From: Halolacustris sp051744345
GTDB lineage: Bacteria; Actinomycetota; Humimicrobiia; Humimicrobiales; Humimicrobiaceae
Length of the DNA stretch: 55,932 bases
Direction of reading: 5' to 3'
NCBI GenBank assembly: GCA_051744345.1
Contig: JBNJCW010000004.1
Location: 1-55,932 of the forward strand
In this document: piece after piece, positions 24,508 through 31,592 of the stretch
Layout: the number at the start of each line of letters is the position of its first letter
How positions within the stretch are numbered: position 1 is the stretch's first letter
Made by a program: the position numbers and the translations under genes
The notes under the pieces: generated by a model
Told to the model about the DNA's origin: nothing
What the model saw: the letters and a program-made list of their open reading frames with translations, nothing else
Database searches by the model: none

Positions 24508-24524
24508 AATACTATTAATACTAT
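24508..24524 (+). promoter_or_regulatory. Tandem AATACTAT repeat, candidate Rrf2 operator
   Basis: AATACTAT at 24508-24515 and again at 24517-24524, directly at the predicted transcription start of the Rrf2 gene. A third copy, on the other strand, covers the nadA -10 box. This placement is what a self-regulating repressor that also controls nadABC would need. Confidence 0.45.
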
Positions 24525-24545
24525 AAGAATAATAGGTTTATTGCA

Positions 24546-24992
24546 ATGATAAGAATAACCACCAAGGGAAGGTACGGCACAAGGCTGATGCTTGAGTTGG
24601 CGCTAAATTACGGAAAAGGCCTCACCTTACTCAAGGATATTGCCCGGAGGCAGTCAATATCCGAAGGGTACCTGGAACAGATAATCCCCAGCCTCAAGGC
24701 GGCAGGCCTGGTAAAATCCTACAGGGGCGCTTACGGGGGATACAAGCTGGCCAGGAAGCCTTCCGGGATAAGCATGAGGGAGATAATTACTGCCCTGGAG
24801 GGCCCTTTAAGCCTGGTGGACTGTGTGAGCCAGCCCCGGGCATGCGATAAGACCGGCGCCTGCGCTGTGAGGGAGCTGTGGTGTGATATGAGTGAAAAAA
24901 TCACAGCAGCGCTTGATTCTGAAAACCTGGAAAGTTTAGCCAAAAAGCACAGGAGCAAGCAGAAAAGCCAGCCCTCGATGTACCATATATAG
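24546..24992 (+). CDS. Rrf2-family transcriptional regulator (IscR-like)
   Basis: 148 residues. An N-terminal winged helix (ITTKGRYGTRLMLELALNYG, then SISEGYLEQIIPSLKAAGLV and the GAYGGYKLARKP wing) is followed by the cluster loop DCVSQPRACDKTGACAVRELW, whose three Cys match the 2Fe-2S ligands of IscR-type proteins; this string is quoted for its Cys spacing (x6, x5). Such regulators repress Fe-S or cysteine genes according to cluster status. Neighbours fit both roles: a divergent nadA with a 4Fe-4S cluster, and a downstream sulfur operon 62 bases away. A near-consensus promoter and a tandem repeat lie upstream. Confidence 0.9.
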   Translation: MIRITTKGRYGTRLMLELALNYGKGLTLLKDIARRQSISEGYLEQIIPSLKAAGLVKSYRGAYGGYKLARKPSGISMREIITALEGPLSLVDCVSQPRACDKTGACAVRELWCDMSEKITAALDSENLESLAKKHRSKQKSQPSMYHI

Positions 24993-25003
24993 CCCCTTAT
25001 TTT

Positions 25004-25018
25004 TCCAGCATAGCTGGA
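25004..25018 (+). terminator. Small hairpin between the Rrf2 gene and the sulfur operon
   Basis: TCCAGC, ATA, GCTGGA: a 6-bp stem with a tight loop, followed by GATTTTT and an A/T-rich tract. It may end part of the Rrf2 transcript or attenuate read-through into the sulfhydrylase gene. No other promoter is evident before 25055, so read-through is probably needed. Confidence 0.35.
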
Positions 25019-25054
25019 GATTTTTAAAAAATTTTTAAAAGAAAAGGAGATAAG

Positions 25055-26356
25055 ATGTCAAAGAAAAGAAGACTGGATACCATAGCACTGCATGCCGGCC
25101 AGGAAGAGCCGGATCCCGCAACCGGGGCCAGGGCTGTCCCTATCTATCAGACCACCTCTTTTGTTTTCAAGGATACACAGCATGCAGCAGACCTTTTTGC
25201 CCTAAAAGAATTCGGCAATATCTATACCCGGATAATGAATCCCACCAATGATGTTTTTGAAAAGAGGGTGGCAGCTATTGAAGGCGGAACGGGTGCCCTG
25301 GGCGTGGCTTCGGGCCAGGCAGCCGAAACCCTTTCCCTTCTGGCCATTACCGAGCTGGGGGAGGAAATAGTTTCTGCGGACAATCTTTATGGGGGGACCT
25401 ACCAGCTGTTTCACTATACCTTCCCCCGGCTGGGAAGAAAGGTTAAGTTTGTGGATTCCCAGAAACCTGAGGAATTCAGGAAGGCAATTGGCCCCAAAAC
25501 AAGGGCCGTTTATGCTGAAACCATTGGCAATCCCAAACTGGATATCCCAGATTTTGAGAAGCTGGCCGGGATCGCCCATGATGCGAACATACCCCTGGTT
25601 GTAGATAATACCCTGGGGATAGGGCTGGCTGCCCCCATAGACTGGGGTGCCGACGTCGTGGTTCTTTCAGCTACCAAGTTTGTAGGGGGCCATGGTACAT
25701 CTATCGGGGGGGTTATCGTAGATTCAGGAAATTTTGACTGGGGAAACGGAAAATTCCCCCAGTTTACAGAGCCTGACCCCAGCTATCATGGAATAAAATA
25801 CTGGGAAACATTTGGTGATTTCCCCGATATGGGAAATATTGCCTTTATTGTTAAGGTAAGGGTACAGCTGCAGAGGGATCTGGGCGCGGCACTGAGTCCC
25901 TTTAACTCTTTCCTTTTCCTGCAGGGACTGGAGACGCTTCCCTTAAGGGTAAAAAAACATTCAGAGAACGCCCTGGCCCTGGCCGGGTTCCTTGACAGCC
26001 ACCCTCTGGTTAAGTGGGTCAACTATCCCGGTCTTAAAAACCATCCCAGCCACCAGCTGGCCGGCAAATACCTGGATGGTAGATACGGGGCCCTTATAGG
26101 TTTCGGCATAAAAGGCGGCCTGGAAGCGGGAAAGAAATTTATTAATTCGGTTAAGCTGCTTTCCCATCTGGCCAATATCGGAGATGCCAAAACCCTGGTT
26201 ATCCATCCCGCATCAACCACCCATCAGCAGCTTACTGAACAGGAACAGGCGCAGACCGGGGTAACCCCGGATTATGTTAGGCTTTCTGTGGGGCTGGAGG
26301 ATATCGAGGACATCAAGGAAGATATCGATCAGGCATTAAAAAAGGCAGTGCAATGA
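25055..26356 (+). CDS. metY: O-acetylhomoserine sulfhydrylase
   Basis: 433 residues, the length of O-acetylhomoserine (thiol)-lyases and longer than cystathionine synthases or lyases. The PLP lysine is K208 in SATKFVGGHGTSIGG. DTIALHAGQEEPDPATGARAV opens the protein and LVIHPASTTHQQL closes the active site; the long insertion around DPSYHGIKYWETFGDF is typical of MetY. It makes homocysteine from O-acetylhomoserine and sulfide. AAGGAG precedes the ATG. The next gene overlaps its stop by 4 bases. Homoserine for this route is made by hom elsewhere in the window. It starts an unusual sulfur operon. Confidence 0.93.
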   Translation: MSKKRRLDTIALHAGQEEPDPATGARAVPIYQTTSFVFKDTQHAADLFALKEFGNIYTRIMNPTNDVFEKRVAAIEGGTGALGVASGQAAETLSLLAITELGEEIVSADNLYGGTYQLFHYTFPRLGRKVKFVDSQKPEEFRKAIGPKTRAVYAETIGNPKLDIPDFEKLAGIAHDANIPLVVDNTLGIGLAAPIDWGADVVVLSATKFVGGHGTSIGGVIVDSGNFDWGNGKFPQFTEPDPSYHGIKYWETFGDFPDMGNIAFIVKVRVQLQRDLGAALSPFNSFLFLQGLETLPLRVKKHSENALALAGFLDSHPLVKWVNYPGLKNHPSHQLAGKYLDGRYGALIGFGIKGGLEAGKKFINSVKLLSHLANIGDAKTLVIHPASTTHQQLTEQEQAQTGVTPDYVRLSVGLEDIEDIKEDIDQALKKAVQ

Positions 26357-27510
26357 GAGGCGGGAAGGAAATGGAAATGGGCAAATACAGGTATCTAAAA
26401 ATCAAGGCGGAACTGCTGACCGAAGGCATACAGGCTAGCCCCCAGGCCCTGGAGGGAGTGGGAAAAGCATACAAGGAGCAGAACCACGGGCTTTTCGGCT
26501 GGGATTTTGAGGATCATGCCCGGATGCTGCTTCCTGATGATTTTGTCCTGCCTGACGACACCACTGTACAGTTCAGGAAAAACAGCCGCTCTCCTTTTAA
26601 GATTTACCTTACCCCGGAAGGCTTGAGGCTAAGCAGGAGCGGGCAGGACATATGCGGTGTTGAGTGGATCCGGCGGCCTGCCTATTACAGCAAAAAGACA
26701 GCCGGGGAAAACAGGATGGTTGAAATCGGGCAGATTGGCGGCCAGGACTGCCTCTTTTTTTGCTACCAGAATTACTGCAGCCATTTTGCCAAAGCCCGGC
26801 AGTGCCTTTTCTGCAACCTCAATTCAACCCTTAAGACATACCGCTCTGTACTGAAGAAAAAGGATATTGAAGATATGGGGGAGGTTGCCCGGGAGGCATT
26901 CGCTGAAGGGAAAGTAAGGCATGTGCTGCTTACCGGCGGCTGCTTCAGCCACCAGAAAGAAATAGAGCTTGTGTCCGGTATTATAGGGTCGATTAAAAGG
27001 CACACCGGCATGGAAAAGGTTCCCGGCACAATCCTTCCCTCTCCTGCCAGAAGCAGGGATGAAATAAAGAGGTATCATGATACGGGGATAGGGGCTATCG
27101 GTTTTTCCATGGAGATATGGGACAGCAAACTGTATGAGGCCATCTGCCCCGGTAAGGCAGAGAGCACCAGCCACCAGGATTTTCTAAACTCCATTGAGGA
27201 GGCGGTAAAGATATTTGGACAAGGAAATGTATACGGTGTTTTTGTGATGGGCCTTGAGTCCAAAAAAACATTCCTGGAAGGAGTACGCGCGGTTACAGGC
27301 ATGGGCGCCAGTGTGGTCCCATTTGTGTGGTCACCCAATCCGGGCTCGGCATTTGAGGGGCACCGGGCACCTGTGGCTGACTGGTTTGTGGAAACTGTGC
27401 TGGAGGCCGGCGATATAGCGGCTGGCTCAGGTATTATGCCCAATGAAGAGAACCATTGTTACAAATGTGACGGAAACAGCCTTTTGTACGACGCATTGAG
27501 GCTGAAGTGA
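26353..27510 (+). CDS. Radical SAM protein with CX7CX2C motif, unknown function
   Basis: 385 residues from the ATG that overlaps metY; the ATG at 26377 has better ribosome-binding spacing (GGAAGG) and may be the real start. The cluster motif in NYCSHFAKARQCLFCN is CX7CX2C instead of the canonical CX3CX2C. The rest of the core is normal: HVLLTGGCFSHQKEIELV (GGE-like), GTILPSPARSRDEI, IGFSMEIWDSKLYEAICPG and VYGVFVMGLESKKTF. A C-terminal CYKCDGNSLL adds a Cys pair. It is locked between metY and a cystathionine beta-synthase-type gene by 4-base overlaps on both sides, so it should serve the same sulfur pathway. I cannot name a reaction. Confidence 0.8.
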   Translation: MRGGKEMEMGKYRYLKIKAELLTEGIQASPQALEGVGKAYKEQNHGLFGWDFEDHARMLLPDDFVLPDDTTVQFRKNSRSPFKIYLTPEGLRLSRSGQDICGVEWIRRPAYYSKKTAGENRMVEIGQIGGQDCLFFCYQNYCSHFAKARQCLFCNLNSTLKTYRSVLKKKDIEDMGEVAREAFAEGKVRHVLLTGGCFSHQKEIELVSGIIGSIKRHTGMEKVPGTILPSPARSRDEIKRYHDTGIGAIGFSMEIWDSKLYEAICPGKAESTSHQDFLNSIEEAVKIFGQGNVYGVFVMGLESKKTFLEGVRAVTGMGASVVPFVWSPNPGSAFEGHRAPVADWFVETVLEAGDIAAGSGIMPNEENHCYKCDGNSLLYDALRLK

Positions 27511-28886
27511 GGCAGGATATGGGAAAAGAATTTAATAATGTGCTGGAGGCGATTGGGAAAACCCCGCTGGTTAAGCTTAACAGGATAAGCAGGGGAATAA
27601 AATCAACCATATACGTTAAGCTTGAATGCCTTAATCCCGGCGGCAGCGTAAAAGACAGGATAGGGCTTTCCATGATAGAAGCGGCGGAAAAAGACGGCTC
27701 TCTGAAGCCGGGAGGCACTATTGTGGAGGCTACAGCAGGCAATACGGGGGTTGGCCTGGCCATGGCGGCAGCCATTAAAGGCTACCGCACTATTTTTGTT
27801 ATGCCGGATAAGATGAGTGCCGACAAGATCAGCCTGCTTAAAAGTTATGGGGCAGAGGTGGTCATTGTCCCCACCTCGGTTTCCCCGGATTCACCGGACA
27901 GCTATAACGGGGTGGCTGACAGGCTGGCCAAAGAGCTTCCCGGGGCCTACCGGCCCAACCAGTTTGAAAACCCTAACAATCCCCATGCCCATTACCTTAC
28001 AACCGGCCCGGAAATCTGGGAGGATTCCGGCGGAAGGGTTGAAGTTTTTGTGGCCGGCATGGGAACAGGGGGAACCATTTCCGGGGTGTCCCGTTACTTG
28101 AAGGAAAAGAATCCGGATATAGAAATAGTGGGGGCGGATCCCGAAGGTTCCATCCTGTCCGGGGATAGCCCCAAATCTTATATGGTGGAGGGGATAGGGG
28201 AAGATTTTATACCCAAGACCTTCAACCGCCAGGTGGTGGACCATATGGTCAGGGTAAGCGATAAGCAATCCTTTAATACCGCCCGGCGGCTGGCCCGGGA
28301 GGAGGGGCTGCTGGTAGGGGGGTCATCGGGCACGGCAGCGGCCGCTGCCCTAAAGTTTGCCCAGAGGCTTAAAACCCCCCGCTATATTGTGGTTTTGCTG
28401 CCCGATACGGGCAGAAACTACCTGACCAGGATATTTTCCGATGAGTGGATGCAGGAGAAAGGTTTCTGGGAAGAGGGAGAAGTAAGGGTAACCAGGCTGG
28501 GGGAGGTTGTGGACCAGAAGAATTTCCAGGCCATAATCGGGGTTAGCCCGGAGGATATGGCGGCTTCCGCGGTAGGGCTGATGCAAAAACACAATATATC
28601 CCAGCTTCCGGTTATAGACCGGGACAGGGTAGCCGGGAGCCTCGATGAGGCTTCTTTGATGAAGCTTCTCCATGACGGCATGGATTTTTCCCATACACCT
28701 GTTTCTGCGGTTATGGGAAGCCCTTTGCCTACCCTGGACCAGGATGTTGATATGCTGGAGGCTTACCGGATTCTCCTATCCGGTACCACCGCTATCATAG
28801 CTTTAAAAAACGGGGTTCCGGCAGGGGTGATCACCAGGGCGGATTTGATAAATTTCTGGTCCAATAGGAGGAAAGATGAAATTTGA
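27507..28886 (+). CDS. Cystathionine beta-synthase-type PLP enzyme with CBS domains
   Basis: 459 residues. The PLP fold of the cysteine synthase family: GKTPLVKLNRI, Lys49 in GGSVKDRIGLSM, EATAGNTGVGLAMAAA, GTGGTISGVSRYL and GGSSGTAAAAALKFA. Residues 335-459 are a pair of CBS domains (ISQLPVIDRDRVAGSL and TAIIALKNGVPAGVITRADL), which often bind adenosyl compounds and regulate activity. It joins serine (or an activated serine) with homocysteine or sulfide. GTG at 27507 gives a 4-base overlap with the radical SAM gene; ATG at 27519 is the alternative. Together with the next gene it forms a reverse transsulfuration pair. Confidence 0.9.
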   Translation: MRQDMGKEFNNVLEAIGKTPLVKLNRISRGIKSTIYVKLECLNPGGSVKDRIGLSMIEAAEKDGSLKPGGTIVEATAGNTGVGLAMAAAIKGYRTIFVMPDKMSADKISLLKSYGAEVVIVPTSVSPDSPDSYNGVADRLAKELPGAYRPNQFENPNNPHAHYLTTGPEIWEDSGGRVEVFVAGMGTGGTISGVSRYLKEKNPDIEIVGADPEGSILSGDSPKSYMVEGIGEDFIPKTFNRQVVDHMVRVSDKQSFNTARRLAREEGLLVGGSSGTAAAAALKFAQRLKTPRYIVVLLPDTGRNYLTRIFSDEWMQEKGFWEEGEVRVTRLGEVVDQKNFQAIIGVSPEDMAASAVGLMQKHNISQLPVIDRDRVAGSLDEASLMKLLHDGMDFSHTPVSAVMGSPLPTLDQDVDMLEAYRILLSGTTAIIALKNGVPAGVITRADLINFWSNRRKDEI

Positions 28887-30012
28887 AACCAAAGCTATAC
28901 ATGAGGGACAGCAGCCTGATCCCGGGACGGGCGCAGTTATCCCTCCTGTATATCAGACTTCCACCTACCGCCAGGATGCAGTCGGCAGGCACAAAGGCTA
29001 TGAATACTCCCGCACCGATAATCCCACCAGGGATGCCCTGCAGAAGGTGCTTGCTTCCCTGGAGGGAGCCGAATACGGGCTTGCTTTCTCTTCGGGGGTG
29101 GCGGCTACCACTGCTGTTTTCAGCCTGCTTGGCCCCGGAGACCATGTGGTGGTGGGGGATGATATCTATGGGGGAACATACCGGCTGATAGAAAAGGTGT
29201 TTGTGCCCTGGGGCCTTAAGGTAAGCTATGCAAATCCGGATGCCGCCGGAAGCTTTGAGGATTTGGCCCGAAAGGATACTAAACTAATCTGGGTAGAGAC
29301 CCCTACCAACCCACTTCTGAAGGTGATTGACCTGGAGAGGCTGTCAGCCCTTTGCAGGAAAAAGAAAATCATTCTGGCCGTGGATAATACCTTTGCCACC
29401 CCTTATTTTCAAAAACCCCTGGATTTCGGGGCAGATATTGTGGTGCACAGCACCACCAAGTACCTCTCCGGGCACAGCGATATTATAGGGGGCGGGGCAG
29501 TGACCGGCAGCAAGGAAATACACAGCCGCATGAAATTTTACCAGAATGCAGCGGGAGCGGTTCCCGGCCCCTGGGATTGCTGGCTGGCAATCAGGGGTAT
29601 AAAGACGCTGGCGGTAAGGATGAGAGAGCATGAAAGAAACACCCTGTACCTGGCCCATTATTTGAAAAGCCATCCCCGGGTGGAAAAAATACACTACCCC
29701 GGATTACCGGACAGCAGATACCATGGCATTGCCTGCAGGCAGATGGAGGGTTTTGGAGCAATGATAAGCCTTGAGCTTAAGGGAGGGTATCCGGCGGTAG
29801 AGAGATTCCTTTCAAAACTTAAGCTGTTCCTGCTGGCAGAAAGCCTGGGTGGAGTAGAGTCCCTGGTATGCTATCCTCCCCGGATGACCCATGCCTCTTT
29901 TTCTGAAGAGCAGAGAAGACAGAGGCAGATAAATAATAACCTGGTAAGGCTCTCTGTGGGTATTGAAAACAGGACAGATCTCAAAGCTGACCTGCAGCAG
30001 GCTTTAAGTTAG
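28876..30012 (+). CDS. Cystathionine gamma-lyase/synthase-type PLP enzyme
   Basis: 378 residues, the usual size for cystathionine gamma-lyase or gamma-synthase. YEYSRTDNPTRDALQKVLASLE, VWVETPTNPLLKVIDL-type residues (LIWVETPTNPLLKVIDLE) and the PLP Lys195 in HSTTKYLSGHSD are seen, with SLGGVESLVCYPPRMTHAS near the end. Sequence alone does not separate lyase from synthase. Because it directly follows a cystathionine beta-synthase-type gene (11-base overlap, strong GGAGG site), the lyase role (cystathionine to cysteine, ammonia and 2-oxobutyrate) is preferred. LarE follows within 24 bases. Confidence 0.9.
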   Translation: MKFETKAIHEGQQPDPGTGAVIPPVYQTSTYRQDAVGRHKGYEYSRTDNPTRDALQKVLASLEGAEYGLAFSSGVAATTAVFSLLGPGDHVVVGDDIYGGTYRLIEKVFVPWGLKVSYANPDAAGSFEDLARKDTKLIWVETPTNPLLKVIDLERLSALCRKKKIILAVDNTFATPYFQKPLDFGADIVVHSTTKYLSGHSDIIGGGAVTGSKEIHSRMKFYQNAAGAVPGPWDCWLAIRGIKTLAVRMREHERNTLYLAHYLKSHPRVEKIHYPGLPDSRYHGIACRQMEGFGAMISLELKGGYPAVERFLSKLKLFLLAESLGGVESLVCYPPRMTHASFSEEQRRQRQINNNLVRLSVGIENRTDLKADLQQALS

Positions 30013-30035
30013 CAATGACAATGGAGGTGACTGGT

Positions 30036-30857
30036 TTGGCAGAGAAATCCCCTGAAGAAAAATTATGCCTGCTGAGGGAGAAGATTAGAAGCATGGGCAG
30101 GGTTGCGGTTGCCTTTTCGGGAGGAGTGGACAGCTCCTTTCTTCTAAAGGTTTCCTCGGATACTCTGGGCAAAAATGCCATGGCCATAACCATAGATTCC
30201 CCTTCTTTTCCCCGGAAGGAACTGGACAGGGCGGCCGGGTTTGCCAGAAAATACGGGATAAGCCATGTGGTGATAAAGGCCGGCCTGGGAGGCAATAAGT
30301 TTGTTAAAAATGACCGGCTGAGGTGTTATTACTGCAAAAGCGAGGAGTTCAGGAATATAATTGAAACAGCGAAAGAATACGGGATTGGAGCTGTTTTAGA
30401 TGGCCAGAATGAAGATGATGCCGATGACTACCGGCCTGGCTCCCGCGCAGCCTCAGAACTGGGAGTAATAAGCCCCCTAAAAGACTGCCGGCTAAAAAAG
30501 CATCAGATAAGGGACCTGTCCAGGAAAATGGGGCTTTCCGGCTGGGACCGCCCTTCACTTGCCTGTCTGGCCAGCAGGGTCCCTTACGGGACAGAAATAA
30601 CCGAAAGCCTCTTAAAGATTATCGATCATTTGGAAAGCTACCTCCTGGAGAAGGGGTTTTCCCAGGTAAGGGTAAGACACCATGGACATTTAGCCAGGAT
30701 AGAGGTAGACAGGGATGAATTTAAAAAGTTTCTGGACAAAAACCTGGCGGCTGATATTGCAGAAGAATTTAAGGGGCAGGGCTATGTTTATATTACCCTT
30801 GATATTGAAGGATACCGGACGGGCAGCATGAATAAATTGATTAATCGGCCAGAATAG
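30036..30857 (+). CDS. larE: LarE-type ATP-dependent sulfur transferase
   Basis: 273 residues. The PP-loop VAVAFSGGVDSSFLL binds ATP. RCYYCKSEEF provides a CxxC pair and LACLASRVPYGTEI another Cys; from memory the three Cys together mark LarE proteins that can hold a 4Fe-4S cluster, rather than the single-Cys sacrificial type. NEDDADDYRPGSRAA is a family signature. LarE adds sulfur to pyridinium dicarboxylate for the nickel-pincer cofactor. LarB and LarC, its usual partners, are absent from this window. I place the start at TTG 30036 because GGAGGTGA lies 7 bases before it; an upstream ATG at 30015 has no site. Its place after transsulfuration genes is suggestive of a sulfur-relay role. Confidence 0.88.
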   Translation: MAEKSPEEKLCLLREKIRSMGRVAVAFSGGVDSSFLLKVSSDTLGKNAMAITIDSPSFPRKELDRAAGFARKYGISHVVIKAGLGGNKFVKNDRLRCYYCKSEEFRNIIETAKEYGIGAVLDGQNEDDADDYRPGSRAASELGVISPLKDCRLKKHQIRDLSRKMGLSGWDRPSLACLASRVPYGTEITESLLKIIDHLESYLLEKGFSQVRVRHHGHLARIEVDRDEFKKFLDKNLAADIAEEFKGQGYVYITLDIEGYRTGSMNKLINRPE

Positions 30858-30870
30858 GTTTGGTGGTACT

Positions 30871-31488
30871 ATGGTAGAAAAAAAGTATGACCGGAATGCA
30901 AGGTTTTATGATTTTTTTGAGTTTCCCCTTGAAAGGATGGTTTATTCGAAGTGGAGAAAAAAGTATTTTTCTCCCCTTGAGGGAAAAATACTGGAGGTGG
31001 GGGTGGGCACCGGAAAGAACATAGATTATTACCACCCTCAGGCCGAGGTTACTGCTATTGATTTTTCAGCAGGAATGCTTGAGAAGGCAAGGCGCAAGCT
31101 TGCCGCTTCAGGCAGGAAAAATGTTATCCTGGCCAAGATGGATGTGGAGGATCTTGCTTTTAAGTCCGGGCTTTTTGACTATGTTATAGCCAGTACAGTT
31201 TTCTGCTCTGTTCCCCATCCCTTGAAGGGACTGAAGGAAATAAACAGGGTGTTGAAGCCGGGAGCAAAAGCGGTGATGATAGAGCATGTCTTAAGCAAAA
31301 GGAAGGCAACCTCCTTGCTGCAGAATCTGTTTAATCCCCTGGTAAAATCCATTACCGGGGTCAGCATAAACAGGGATACAGCAGCCAGCATAAGGGAAGC
31401 AGGGATGGAGCTGGTAGCTGAAAAAGACCTGGCCATGGGTGATGTATTTAAGCTGTTTGTTGCGCAGAAAGGGCGAGCAGCAAAATAG
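30871..31488 (+). CDS. Class I SAM-dependent methyltransferase
   Basis: 205 residues with the Rossmann motifs of UbiE/small-molecule methyltransferases: ILEVGVGTGKNIDYY (motif I), VTAIDFSAGMLEKAR (motif II), AKMDVEDLAFKSGLFDYVIAS (motif III region, quoted in part) and INRVLKPGAKAVMIEH. The N-terminus YDRNARFYDFFEFPLERMVY is typical of phospholipid, quinone and thiol methylases. It follows larE by 13 bases, so it probably belongs to the sulfur operon and could methylate a thiol or a cofactor intermediate. That is an inference, and a quinone or lipid substrate is equally possible. There is only a weak ribosome-binding site. Confidence 0.8.
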   Translation: MVEKKYDRNARFYDFFEFPLERMVYSKWRKKYFSPLEGKILEVGVGTGKNIDYYHPQAEVTAIDFSAGMLEKARRKLAASGRKNVILAKMDVEDLAFKSGLFDYVIASTVFCSVPHPLKGLKEINRVLKPGAKAVMIEHVLSKRKATSLLQNLFNPLVKSITGVSINRDTAASIREAGMELVAEKDLAMGDVFKLFVAQKGRAAK

Positions 31489-31543
31489 ATGTTTTCATAA
31501 GTCCGATTATCCTATCTTTTTGATTCCTCCGCCTATTTAAGTT

Positions 31544-31571
31544 TTGACTTTTCCTATTTTAGTGATATTAT
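31544..31571 (+). promoter_or_regulatory. Promoter of topA
   Basis: TTGACT at 31544-31549, 16 bases, TATTAT at 31566-31571. Transcription near 31578 leaves a leader of about 15 bases that holds the ribosome-binding site AAGGTGA before the TTG start at 31593. Confidence 0.6.
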
Positions 31572-31592
31572 TTCAAATTCAAGGTGATTTTA

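Noticed and set aside
24993..25054. A SAM riboswitch or T-box before metY
   Set aside because: The gap is only 62 bases, with one small hairpin; it is too short for either element and lacks their conserved cores.
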